NCBI GenBank assembly: GCA_964426945.1
Contig: CAYRSS010000077.1
Location: 1 to 14,930, forward strand
Reading direction: 5' to 3'
DNA length: 14,930 bases
DNA from: CAYRSS01 sp964426945
GTDB lineage: Bacteria > Planctomycetota > Phycisphaerae > UBA1845
Shown here: positions 1 to 6,533 of the stretch, piece after piece
Layout: each line of letters opens with the position of its first letter
Numbering within the stretch: the stretch's first letter is position 1
Notes under the pieces: model-generated
Told to the model about the DNA's origin: nothing
Database searches by the model: none
Seen by the model: the letters and a program-made list of their open reading frames with translations, nothing else
Translations under genes and position numbers: made by a program

Positions 1-408
1 ATCGGCCACTTCGACAACGAGATCGACATGGCCGGCCTCAAGAAGCTGCCGGGCATCAAGAAGGAAAACATCAAGCCGCAGGTCGACAAGTGGATCTTCG
101 CCGACGGCCACTGCGTGCTCGTGCTCGCCGAAGGCCGCCTCGTGAACCTGGGCTGCGCCACCGGACATCCGAGCTTCGTGATGAGCAACAGCTTCACCAA
201 CCAGGTGATCGCCCAGGTGGAGCTTTTTGCCAACAACGACGCGTACGAGAAGAACGTCTACGTGCTGCCCAAGCACCTCGACGAGAAAGTCGCCCGCCTC
301 CACCTCGCCCAGCTCGGCGCGAAGCTGACCAGGCTGACACCGGAACAGGCGAAGTACATCGACGTCAGCGCCGACGGGCCGTTCAAGCCGGATACGTACC
401 GCTACTAA
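1..408 (+). CDS. ahcY: S-adenosylhomocysteinase, C-terminal part (5' end outside window)
   Basis: The reading frame is open from base 1 and ends at TAA 406-408, so only the last 135 residues are visible. The enzyme reversibly splits S-adenosylhomocysteine into adenosine and homocysteine, using tightly bound NAD, in the cytoplasmic methyl cycle. What is seen matches the family's C-terminal region: IGHFDNEID at the window edge, the segment LGCATGHPSFVMSNSFTNQ that forms part of the NAD/substrate site, the run YVLPKHLDEKVARLHL, and the characteristic tail GPFKPDTYRY, whose Lys and Tyr reach into the neighbouring subunit's NAD site in known structures. The ATG at 28 is internal, not the start. 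The stop codon is joined directly to an 8-bp repeat array. Identification is secure; upstream neighbours are not visible. Confidence 0.97.
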   Translation: MGHFDNEIDMAGLKKLPGIKKENIKPQVDKWIFADGHCVLVLAEGRLVNLGCATGHPSFVMSNSFTNQVIAQVELFANNDAYEKNVYVLPKHLDEKVARLHLAQLGAKLTRLTPEQAKYIDVSADGPFKPDTYRY

Positions 409-471
409 AAACGCGGAAACGCCGAAACGCGGAAACGCCAAAAAGTCAAAACGTCAACACGCCAAGACGGC
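408..471 (+). repeat. 8-bp-period tandem array at the ahcY stop codon
   Basis: Eight consecutive octamers can be laid out without a gap: aaaacgcg, gaaacgcc, gaaacgcg, gaaacgcc, aaaaagtc, aaaacgtc, aacacgcc, aagacggc. The first begins on the last A of the ahcY stop codon TAA. The units are purine-rich on the coding strand and decay in similarity away from the gene. Arrays with the same unit, period and gene-relative orientation occur at the ends of uppS and purA. The period is not a multiple of three, so this is not a coding repeat. Confidence 0.9.
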
Positions 472-490
472 GGAGGGGGACTTCCGCCGT
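467..490 (+). terminator. possible terminator hairpin after ahcY
   Basis: An 8-bp perfect stem (acggcgga at 467-474, tccgccgt at 483-490) encloses an 8-nt loop. It starts 58 nt after the ahcY stop and overlaps the last repeat unit. There is no T-tract, so intrinsic termination is doubtful. It may instead simply be a hairpin that protects the 3' end. Confidence 0.3.
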
Positions 491-590
491 GCGGCACTCG
501 CGGGCCGCGGCGGGCGGGCGCAGGGGGAATCCCCGGCGCTCCGCCTGTAGCGGCCTGCTTCGCGTTTCGGCCGCAGCCACCATGCCGTAG

Positions 591-609
591 GGCCTGCGTC
601 TCGCAGGCC
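591..609. repeat. 8-bp-stem hairpin in spacer
   Basis: ggcctgcg (591-598) pairs perfectly with cgcaggcc (602-609) around a 3-nt loop. It lies far from the ahcY stop and has no T-tract. From memory, short hairpins of this kind are common dispersed elements in planctomycete spacers, but I could not check this. Confidence 0.6.
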
Positions 610-650
610 GCGATGTGGCGATACAACGCATCTGCGCGAGCCGCGTCTTC

Positions 651-751
651 CCGAGCCGCGACTGTCAAGGAGCGGTCGTGTGCGTTCGGGTTCTTTGCGG
701 CGGGAATGCTCCGGTATCGCCGTGGCCCGCTCCCTCACGGTCGCGGCTCGG
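651..751. repeat. REP-like imperfect inverted repeat, 25-bp arms
   Basis: The arm at 651-675 (starting ccgagccgcgac and ending aggagcgg) and the reverse complement of 727-751 match at 22 of 25 positions. They are separated by 51 nt. Two facing copies of one short sequence are the arrangement seen in REP doublets (REPIN-like elements). No RAYT-type transposase gene lies in this window. From memory, a near-identical sequence recurs in planctomycete spacers; this needs a genome count. Confidence 0.65.
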
Positions 752-980
752 AAAAACCGGGTGTCTGTGGCCTTGGCGAGGCCGCGGGGTGGCTGAGGGT
801 GCGTGAAAATGCGCGTAAGAACGCGGCCGGATCGCGCACATTCCTGGTGGGGAAGCAGGGCGGCCGCAGTTTCCACGCGGCTGTCCGGCCGTTTGAGCGC
901 TCTGGCGACAGAAATGCATGCCGCTTGATAGCGCGGCAAGGTCGCTGCCAGCCCGACCGACGCCCCGCGGAGCCTCCGCT

Positions 981-2516
981 ATGCCCCCGAATTTCTGGAC
1001 TGCGACACATCGAATACCGGCCGCACGCCGCGCGTGGTTCACGACGGCCCGTCTGGCGATCCTCGCCTGTTGGGTCGCATGCCCAATCACCGCAACTGCA
1101 GCCGAGCCCGCCTTCATCCCTCTGGGTGTTCTGCCCGGAGGGATTCCGAGGAGTGGAGCCGAAGGAATTTCCCTGGATGGCAGCGTAGTCGTGGGTTTCA
1201 GCTACTCAGCGGCAGGAAGACAGGCATTCCGGTGGACTGCGGAAACCGGCATTATCGGGCTCGGCGATTTGCCTGGCAGCACGTTCGATAGCGTTGCGTT
1301 CGCGGTGAATTCTGACGGATCACTGATTTCGGGTAACAGCCGGTCTTTCGCCTCTGGTCCTTCGAGCGGCCAGGTGTTTCGCTGGCAGGCCTCCACCGGC
1401 ATGGTGGGCTTGGCGGACCTCCCGGGTGGGGGAGTCGCTGGGCATCCCACGGGAATGTCGGCCGACGGGGCCGTGATCGTGGGGGCGAGCAGCCACTACG
1501 AGACGACGCACGCGACCATGTGGGACGCGGCCGGCAACGCGATTTTCCTGACACCCGGTCAGTCCGGGTATCACTCTAGCACGGCGACGGATGTATCCGC
1601 AGATGGTCGAGTCGTGGTCGGCTACAGGCGCCGGCCCGAGCCGTTCGGATACGACGCCTTCCGCTGGACGCCGGAGACCGGGCACGTCTTCCTGCCTCTG
1701 ATCCCCGGCCCGGTTTACGATATTGCTATTGCCCAGGCCATTTCTGATGACGGCAGGTACATTTACGGCCATACGGGCAGTCGAGGCCTGGTGCGGTGGT
1801 CCGACGAGGAGGGTCTGGTCGAACTCGACTTCTTCTTCGACGTCAATGGGTGCAACGCGGACGGGACGGTTATGGTCGGCGAGAACGGTTCAGAGCACAG
1901 AATCTGGTCCGCCTGCCGTGGGGTGCGGAATCTGGCCAAGGTGATTGAGGATTATGGCGTCGACATGATGGGCTATCGGATCACCGAAACCCGGGACGTT
2001 TCCGCCGACGGCACACAGATCGTGGGCTGGTCGGTGGCCCCGCCGCCTGATGGGGACTTCGAAGCATTCTTGCTCATCCTGCCCCCCGAGGTGCCCGGCG
2101 AAATGCCCGGCGACCTCGACGCCGATGGAGTCATCGGCCCCCGCGACGCCGACGGCATGGGCTCCGCCATTCAGGGACCGCATATTGAGTGCCTCCTCTG
2201 CCCGGCCGCAGACATCGCGGGCAATGGCATTCTGACAACCGGTGGCTCTTACCCCGCGTACGCACCGGAGGGGCGCGTGGACCTGCGCGATTACGCCCAG
2301 CTTCAGCGACTGTTCGTGCCGCCCTGCGCAGTCCCCAGCGCCGCCGACCTTGACGGTGATTGCGCCGTCGACGGCCACGACGCCGCGCTGTTCGGCGAGT
2401 GCATGTTCGGCCCGCAGGAACCGTCCGACTGCGCCTACGCCGACTTCGACGCCGATGGCGACGTCGACCTCGCGGACTTCGCAGCTTACCAGCGCGAAAT
2501 GCCGACTCAGGGATAG
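981..2516 (+). CDS. secreted HAF-repeat beta-propeller protein with dockerin-like C-terminus
   Basis: This is a predicted exported protein of 511 residues. The ATG at 981 is preferred over the in-frame ATG at 918 because GGAG (969-972) sits 8 nt upstream and the N-terminus then makes a normal Sec signal: Arg-rich start, hydrophobic stretch around residues 25-38, and cleavage near ATAA|EP (residue 41). Residues about 45-370 contain seven imperfect copies of the HAF-type repeat, with hallmarks GLGDLPG, then SADG-VVG, then AFRW. This suggests a seven-bladed propeller (inference). The C-terminal 135 residues carry calcium-loop motifs like those of type I dockerins: DLDADGVIGPRDADG (about 377), DLDGDCAVDGHDAALF (about 456) and DFDADGDVDLADFAAY (about 488). 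Its partner and function are unknown; surface or periplasmic attachment is plausible. It appears to be monocistronic. Confidence 0.85.
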   Translation: MPPNFWTATHRIPAARRAWFTTARLAILACWVACPITATAAEPAFIPLGVLPGGIPRSGAEGISLDGSVVVGFSYSAAGRQAFRWTAETGIIGLGDLPGSTFDSVAFAVNSDGSLISGNSRSFASGPSSGQVFRWQASTGMVGLADLPGGGVAGHPTGMSADGAVIVGASSHYETTHATMWDAAGNAIFLTPGQSGYHSSTATDVSADGRVVVGYRRRPEPFGYDAFRWTPETGHVFLPLIPGPVYDIAIAQAISDDGRYIYGHTGSRGLVRWSDEEGLVELDFFFDVNGCNADGTVMVGENGSEHRIWSACRGVRNLAKVIEDYGVDMMGYRITETRDVSADGTQIVGWSVAPPPDGDFEAFLLILPPEVPGEMPGDLDADGVIGPRDADGMGSAIQGPHIECLLCPAADIAGNGILTTGGSYPAYAPEGRVDLRDYAQLQRLFVPPCAVPSAADLDGDCAVDGHDAALFGECMFGPQEPSDCAYADFDADGDVDLADFAAYQREMPTQG

Positions 2517-2858
2517 GCGGGCGCTGCGCGACTGAAGCAACGCGACCGACACGGTATCCAAGGCCGAAGGGCCGCCGCGGGTCCGGTCAAAGTCATCCAC
2601 CCATCGTGCGCCCACAGTAGCCTGCGCTGGTGCCCCGAAGCCAGGGAAAACCCTGAGGCCTCCCGCGGGCTGCGTCGAGCCCACACGACTTCGTCCCGCG
2701 CCCGGCCGCCGCCGCGGCGTCAGGGCATTCACCAAGCCGACCAACCGGAGGCCACCCCGCTGTGTGCCTACCGGCCCGGAAGGCCGGTAGATAGAATGAC
2801 GGTCGGCTGCTGACTCACGTCGTTCCCGGACTCAGGGGCCCTTCGCGGCAGAACTTCC
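2517..2858. other. spacer with one perfect hairpin, no gene seen
   Basis: No reading frame in this 342-base stretch has a credible product. The notable element is a perfect 9-bp stem at 2768-2790. The sequence TAGAAT at 2792-2797 just after it resembles a -10 box, but no -35 lies at the right distance. Neither a terminator for the upstream gene nor a promoter for the downstream gene can be assigned with confidence. Confidence 0.5.
2768..2790. repeat. perfect 9-bp-stem hairpin upstream of the DUF2339 gene
   Basis: ctaccggcc (2768-2776) pairs perfectly with ggccggtag (2782-2790) around a 5-nt loop. It lies about 250 nt after the HAF gene and 68 nt before the DUF2339 gene. No T-tract follows, so it is a poor intrinsic terminator. 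It could be a leader element or a dispersed repeat. Confidence 0.6.
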
Positions 2859-5800
2859 ATGATCCCGCCGTTTGACGACGAGATCGAACAGCTCCGCCTG
2901 CGGGCGGCGCGGCTGGAGCAGGAGCTCCGGTCGCTTCACGGCGACATCGACCGGCTTCGCCTCGCCCGGGCCATCGCGCCCGCCGACGAGCCGGGCACCA
3001 CGCCGACCGAGCAGCCCCCCGTCCGGCTGGCCGCGGAACCGCCGATCCCTGAGCACAGCTCCGCCGAGCGCGCCCCAGCGCCACCCGCGACACCCCCACT
3101 GGCGCCCTCGCTGGGTCCGGCCCACACCCCGCCAACGGCCTATCCGGTCTCGCGCGAAGCGAAGCGCGGCGCGCTGCATCGCCTGTTCGACGAGCGCGAG
3201 GACGAGCTCGCCATCGGCCCCGGCGAGCCTTCCGCGCCGCCTCCGCCCGGGATGTCGCCCGAGCCCGCGGCGCCCCCTGCCCCGGGTCTGCTGCACGCCG
3301 CCCGATCGTCGCTGGAGGCGGCGCTCGTGGCGCTGTCGCTCAAGCGGCCCGCGGACGAGGAGAGGGCCGAAGACCCCGGCCTCGAAATGCGCATCGGCGG
3401 CGTATGGTTCAACCGCATCGGCGCGCTCATCCTGCTGATCGGGGCAGCGTTTCTCTTCAAACTGTCCGTCGACCGCGGCTGGCTGTCGCCGGCGATGCGC
3501 GTCGGGGCGATCGCCCTGCTGGGCCTCGGGCTGATCGCCGCGGGCGAACTGGCCCTGCGCAAGGCCATGCGCGTCTTCGCGGTCGGGATGCTCGGCGGCG
3601 GCATCGCCCTGCTCTATCTATCCGCCTTCGGGGCGCACAAGTTCTACGGCCTGATCGACCAGACGCCAGCGTCCATCGGCTACATGGCGATCACCGCAGC
3701 CAGCGCCATCATCGCCGTCCACGCGCGGATGCTGCCCGTCGCGGTGCTGGGCCTGCTGGGCGGCCTCGCCACGCCGATCCTGCTCAGCCGCGGCGACAAC
3801 AAGCAGGTCGAACTGCTCACCTACCTCCTCGCCCTCGACGCGGCGTTCCTGATCGTCGGATCGATCCGCCGGTGGGACGTGATGCGCCTGCTCGCTTGGC
3901 TCGGTACGGTCGCCCTCTTCGGCGGCTGGGCCGTGACGTACTACCCGACCCACGTCGCGGCCGACGCGGCGGCCACGCTGCTGCACCCGGTCGCGTGGCG
4001 GACGGCGCTCTTCGCGACCGCGTTCTACCTGCTCTTCCACGCCGAGGCGGTCGTCAGCCTGCGCCTGGGTCGAGCGCTCCACGGTCGGCTGGTGGCGGGA
4101 GTGACGGGGCTGAACTACGCCGCCTTCTTCGCCACCGTGTACTTCACCCTGCGCACCGTCGTGCCCGACTGGATGGGCCTGTTCGCGGTCGCGGCGGCGG
4201 CGCTCCAGTGGGTGACGGCGTGGCGGCTGCTCGGCGGATCGACTCTGGCGAGGTACACGCGGCGCAGCCTGTGGCTCGGCGGCGCAGGCATGCTCGCCCT
4301 GGCCGCCCCGATGCAGTTCGACCGCTACCTCGTGAGCGTAAGCTGGTCGGTGCAGGGGGTGGTCACGCTCGCCTTCGCCCGCCGGTTTGCGGGGGAGCTG
4401 TGGATTCGCATCAAGGGGGCGGCCCTGCCGATCGCGGCGCTCGCCCACCTGGTCATCTTCGAATACCGCGACCCGGCGATGCGCGAGCGCTTCGCCGAGT
4501 TCGGCCAGTGGTACGCCAACGGGCTGCTGCTCTGCTTCGTCGGCTCGGCGCTGTGCTGCTACGCCGGCGGGATCCTGCTGGTCGCCCGGCGGACGGCCTC
4601 GCAGGCCGATCAGAAGGCATCGACGCTGCTGGTCGCCCTCGGCACGGTCAGCCTGCTCGCCATCTTCGCCAACCAGTGGGAACGGTTCATCGCCTCGTGG
4701 TGGTGGATCGCGCTCGCGGCGATCTGGTGCGCCGCGGGGCTGCGCTGGCGGCCCGCCGCGATGATGGGGGCGCTGTTGGCGGTCGCGGTGGCGGCGAAGT
4801 TCGTCCTCTACGACACGACGGTCTTCGCCCTCGAAGGGCAGTGGGACGCGATATCCGGCCTCGTCGCCAACCGTGCGGTCGTGACGGGCGTGGCGGCGAC
4901 GGCACTGATCCTCCTCGCCCTGCCCGGTGCGAAGCGGGCCGCCGCGGATGAGCCGGCGGACCCGATGGCCCGCTGGTTGCCGGCGCTGACGCCGCTGGCC
5001 GCGGTCCTCGTCACCTGGACGGGGACTTTCGAGATTCTCAGAGCGTTCGCGTTCGAGCCCACCGTGCTGGCGCGCTTCGCCGAGCCGCACGCGGCCCGCG
5101 GAATCTTCATCACCGGGCTGTGGGCGATCATCGCCCTGGCGCTGTGGGGGCTGCCCGCGCGGTTCCGGTCCCGGGCGCTGCCCGGGGTGGCCCTGACACT
5201 GGCCACGCTGGCGCTCGCGCGATACCTCCTCCTCGACACCGTCGCCTTCGCCAGCCAGAACCACTGGCGACATCTCGCGGGCGTGCTCGTCAACCGCCAG
5301 TTCCTCGTCGGCCTGATCGTGGTCGGCGCGGTCGCGGTCAGTTGGCGCCGGCTGAGCTGCTCGCCCGACCCCCGTGCGCAGCGCGCCGCCGCGGTCGCCC
5401 TCATCGCGGCGATGACCGCGTTCGTCTGGGCGGCGAGCTTCGAGGTGCTGCGCAGCGTGCACTTCGAATCGTGGGTGCGATCGATGTTCGATGCGCCGCG
5501 ATCCGCGGGAGGCATCTGTCTGACCGGGCTGTGGGCGCTGCTCGCGGCGGCGCTCTGGCTGCTGCCGCACGCCCGCCGGCTGCCTCTCGTCGAGCCCTTC
5601 GCCCTGATCCTCGGCGGGCTGGCCGTCCTGCGGCTGCTGCTGATCGACACGATGGCCTTCGCCGCGCAGGGGTACTGGTCCGCCCTGCGGGGGGTGGCGG
5701 TGAACCGTCAGTTCCTCGGGGGCCTGCTGGTCATCGCACTCGGCTTCCTGATGCACCGGCGGCTGTGGACGGCTGCCGCATCCGGTCAGCCGGCGCCCTG

Positions 5801-6197
5801 TCGCGCCCGGCGGATCGTTGTCGCGGTCCTCCTCGCGACGCTGCTGACGATCACGTGGGTGCCGACGTTTGAGATCGCCCGCATCTTCCGCTTTGAGCGC
5901 GTCGGGATCGGCTTCGGGAATCCGCGGCTCGCCATGCACATGACCCTCTCGGTCTTCTGGGGACTCAACGCGGCGGCGCTTCTGGTGGCGGGCTTCGCCC
6001 GGCGGTCGGCGGTGGTGCGCTACGCCGGGTTGACGCTGTTCGCCGTCACGGTGGTGAAGGTGTTCCTGGTGGACATGTCGTCGCTGGACATGGCGTACCG
6101 GATCGTCTCGTTCATGGTCGTCGGCGTGCTGCTGCTGGCAGCGTCGCTTCTCTACCAGCGGCTGGCCGCCCGGATCGTAGGCCGGACGGCGCCTTGA
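2859..6197 (+). CDS. large polytopic membrane protein, DUF2339 family, with internal repeats
   Basis: This 1112-residue protein starts at ATG 2859; no clear Shine-Dalgarno sequence precedes it. Residues 1-35 look like a short coiled coil, with regularly spaced Leu and Arg/Glu. Residues about 40-165 form a Pro/Ala-rich linker, and the rest is nearly continuous membrane helix, about 30 segments by eye. The DUF2339 signature is clear: GGVWFNRIGALILLIGAAF (about 180-198), then GWLSPAMRVGAIALLG, then GGGIALLYLSAFGAHKFYGL. The C-terminal third contains a repeated module of about 140 residues. It begins with W-x3-FE(I/V)xR-x3-FE near 716, 854 and 997, and the first two copies end with DTxAFA-x8-GVxVNRQF-type motifs; a related DT-x-FA/VANR segment precedes them. 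The biochemical function of DUF2339 proteins is unknown; an envelope or transport role is only a guess. Confidence 0.88.
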   Translation: MIPPFDDEIEQLRLRAARLEQELRSLHGDIDRLRLARAIAPADEPGTTPTEQPPVRLAAEPPIPEHSSAERAPAPPATPPLAPSLGPAHTPPTAYPVSREAKRGALHRLFDEREDELAIGPGEPSAPPPPGMSPEPAAPPAPGLLHAARSSLEAALVALSLKRPADEERAEDPGLEMRIGGVWFNRIGALILLIGAAFLFKLSVDRGWLSPAMRVGAIALLGLGLIAAGELALRKAMRVFAVGMLGGGIALLYLSAFGAHKFYGLIDQTPASIGYMAITAASAIIAVHARMLPVAVLGLLGGLATPILLSRGDNKQVELLTYLLALDAAFLIVGSIRRWDVMRLLAWLGTVALFGGWAVTYYPTHVAADAAATLLHPVAWRTALFATAFYLLFHAEAVVSLRLGRALHGRLVAGVTGLNYAAFFATVYFTLRTVVPDWMGLFAVAAAALQWVTAWRLLGGSTLARYTRRSLWLGGAGMLALAAPMQFDRYLVSVSWSVQGVVTLAFARRFAGELWIRIKGAALPIAALAHLVIFEYRDPAMRERFAEFGQWYANGLLLCFVGSALCCYAGGILLVARRTASQADQKASTLLVALGTVSLLAIFANQWERFIASWWWIALAAIWCAAGLRWRPAAMMGALLAVAVAAKFVLYDTTVFALEGQWDAISGLVANRAVVTGVAATALILLALPGAKRAAADEPADPMARWLPALTPLAAVLVTWTGTFEILRAFAFEPTVLARFAEPHAARGIFITGLWAIIALALWGLPARFRSRALPGVALTLATLALARYLLLDTVAFASQNHWRHLAGVLVNRQFLVGLIVVGAVAVSWRRLSCSPDPRAQRAAAVALIAAMTAFVWAASFEVLRSVHFESWVRSMFDAPRSAGGICLTGLWALLAAALWLLPHARRLPLVEPFALILGGLAVLRLLLIDTMAFAAQGYWSALRGVAVNRQFLGGLLVIALGFLMHRRLWTAAASGQPAPCRARRIVVAVLLATLLTITWVPTFEIARIFRFERVGIGFGNPRLAMHMTLSVFWGLNAAALLVAGFARRSAVVRYAGLTLFAVTVVKVFLVDMSSLDMAYRIVSFMVVGVLLLAASLLYQRLAARIVGRTAP

Positions 6198-6223
6198 GTG
6201 TGCGTGCGGCCGGGCTTGCCTTT

Positions 6224-6293
6224 TCCTGGCGGCCTTGGCGGCTTGGCGTGAGATAGCTCACGCCAAGGCGCAAAGCTCGCAAAGAGGCGAAGG
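6224..6293. repeat. 9-bp-period repeat containing a perfect 11-bp hairpin
   Basis: Units tcctggcgg, ccttggcgg and cttggcgtg (6224-6250) and then ggcgcaaag, ctcgcaaag and aggcgaagg (6267-6293) follow a 9-bp period on either side of a hairpin. The hairpin arms are cttggcgtgag (6242-6252) and ctcacgccaag (6257-6267), a perfect 11-bp stem with a 4-nt loop, 44 nt after the DUF2339 stop. No T-tract follows. It could protect or terminate the transcript, or be a dispersed element. Confidence 0.75.
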
Positions 6294-6355
6294 ATGAGGG
6301 GCGACCAGGAGTTGCCGTGAAACGTGCAGACCGGTCGGTAGGCGGGAACATATGC

Positions 6356-6376
6356 GCATGGGCTGGACGCCCATGC
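6356..6376. repeat. 8-bp-stem hairpin in the mosaic spacer
   Basis: gcatgggc (6356-6363) pairs perfectly with gcccatgc (6369-6376) around a 5-nt loop. A weaker 6-bp stem follows (gcagcc 6382-6387, ggctgc 6396-6401). From memory this class of sequence, containing GGGC-N5-GCCC flanked by CAT/ATG, is frequent in planctomycete spacers. The remainder of the 335-base spacer between the DUF2339 gene and uppS holds no credible gene. Confidence 0.55.
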
Positions 6377-6453
6377 CACGGGCAGCCGCCGTCCGGGCTG
6401 CGGGGCCCCGCCACACGCTTCCGCAGGCTGGCGTCCGGCCGTGATGGCTATTC

Positions 6454-6533
6454 GACGTGTTAGCGTTCCCGTCTTTCCGCGTTTCGGCGTTTCCGCGCTT
6501 TGACGTGCTGATGTTTTCACGTTTCAGCGTTTT
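6454..6533 (-). repeat. 8-bp-period tandem array at the uppS stop codon
   Basis: Ten consecutive octamers keep perfect 8-bp register. Read along the uppS strand from the stop codon they are aaaacgct, gaaacgtg, aaaacatc, agcacgtc, aaagcgcg, gaaacgcc, gaaacgcg, gaaagacg, ggaacgct and aacacgtc. The first unit begins on the final A of the uppS stop TGA. Unit, period and gene-relative orientation match the arrays at ahcY and purA. Confidence 0.9.

Larger units (their letters stand above)
472..980. other. spacer without a supported gene, carrying hairpins and inverted repeats
   Basis: Several frames are open here on both strands, but they overlap one another, give low-complexity Arg/Pro/Ala-rich translations and resemble no protein family, as expected for GC-rich noncoding DNA. 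The spacer holds the end of the octamer array, a small hairpin at 591-609 and an imperfect inverted repeat with arms at 651-675 and 727-751. A GGAG ribosome-binding site for the next gene lies at 969-972. No convincing promoter was seen. Confidence 0.6.

Noticed and set aside
408..471. CRISPR array interpretation of the octamer repeats
   Set aside because: The units are 8 bp and contiguous, with no spacers of 25-40 bp and no cas genes nearby.
613..1188. Plus-strand open frame of 191 codons across the spacer before the HAF gene
   Set aside because: It overlaps the REP-like inverted repeat and the start of the HAF gene in another frame. The product is Arg/Pro-rich, and no ribosome-binding site fits.
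2768..2797. Promoter for the DUF2339 gene using TAGAAT at 2792-2797
   Set aside because: The position 17 nt upstream reads taccgg, inside the hairpin, which is not a credible -35.
3618..5939. Long minus-strand open frame of 773 codons opposite the DUF2339 gene
   Set aside because: Its translation is an Arg/Gly/Pro/Asp-rich low-complexity string with no family resemblance, and the opposite frame is a clear membrane protein. Long antisense frames are expected in high-GC codon-biased genes.
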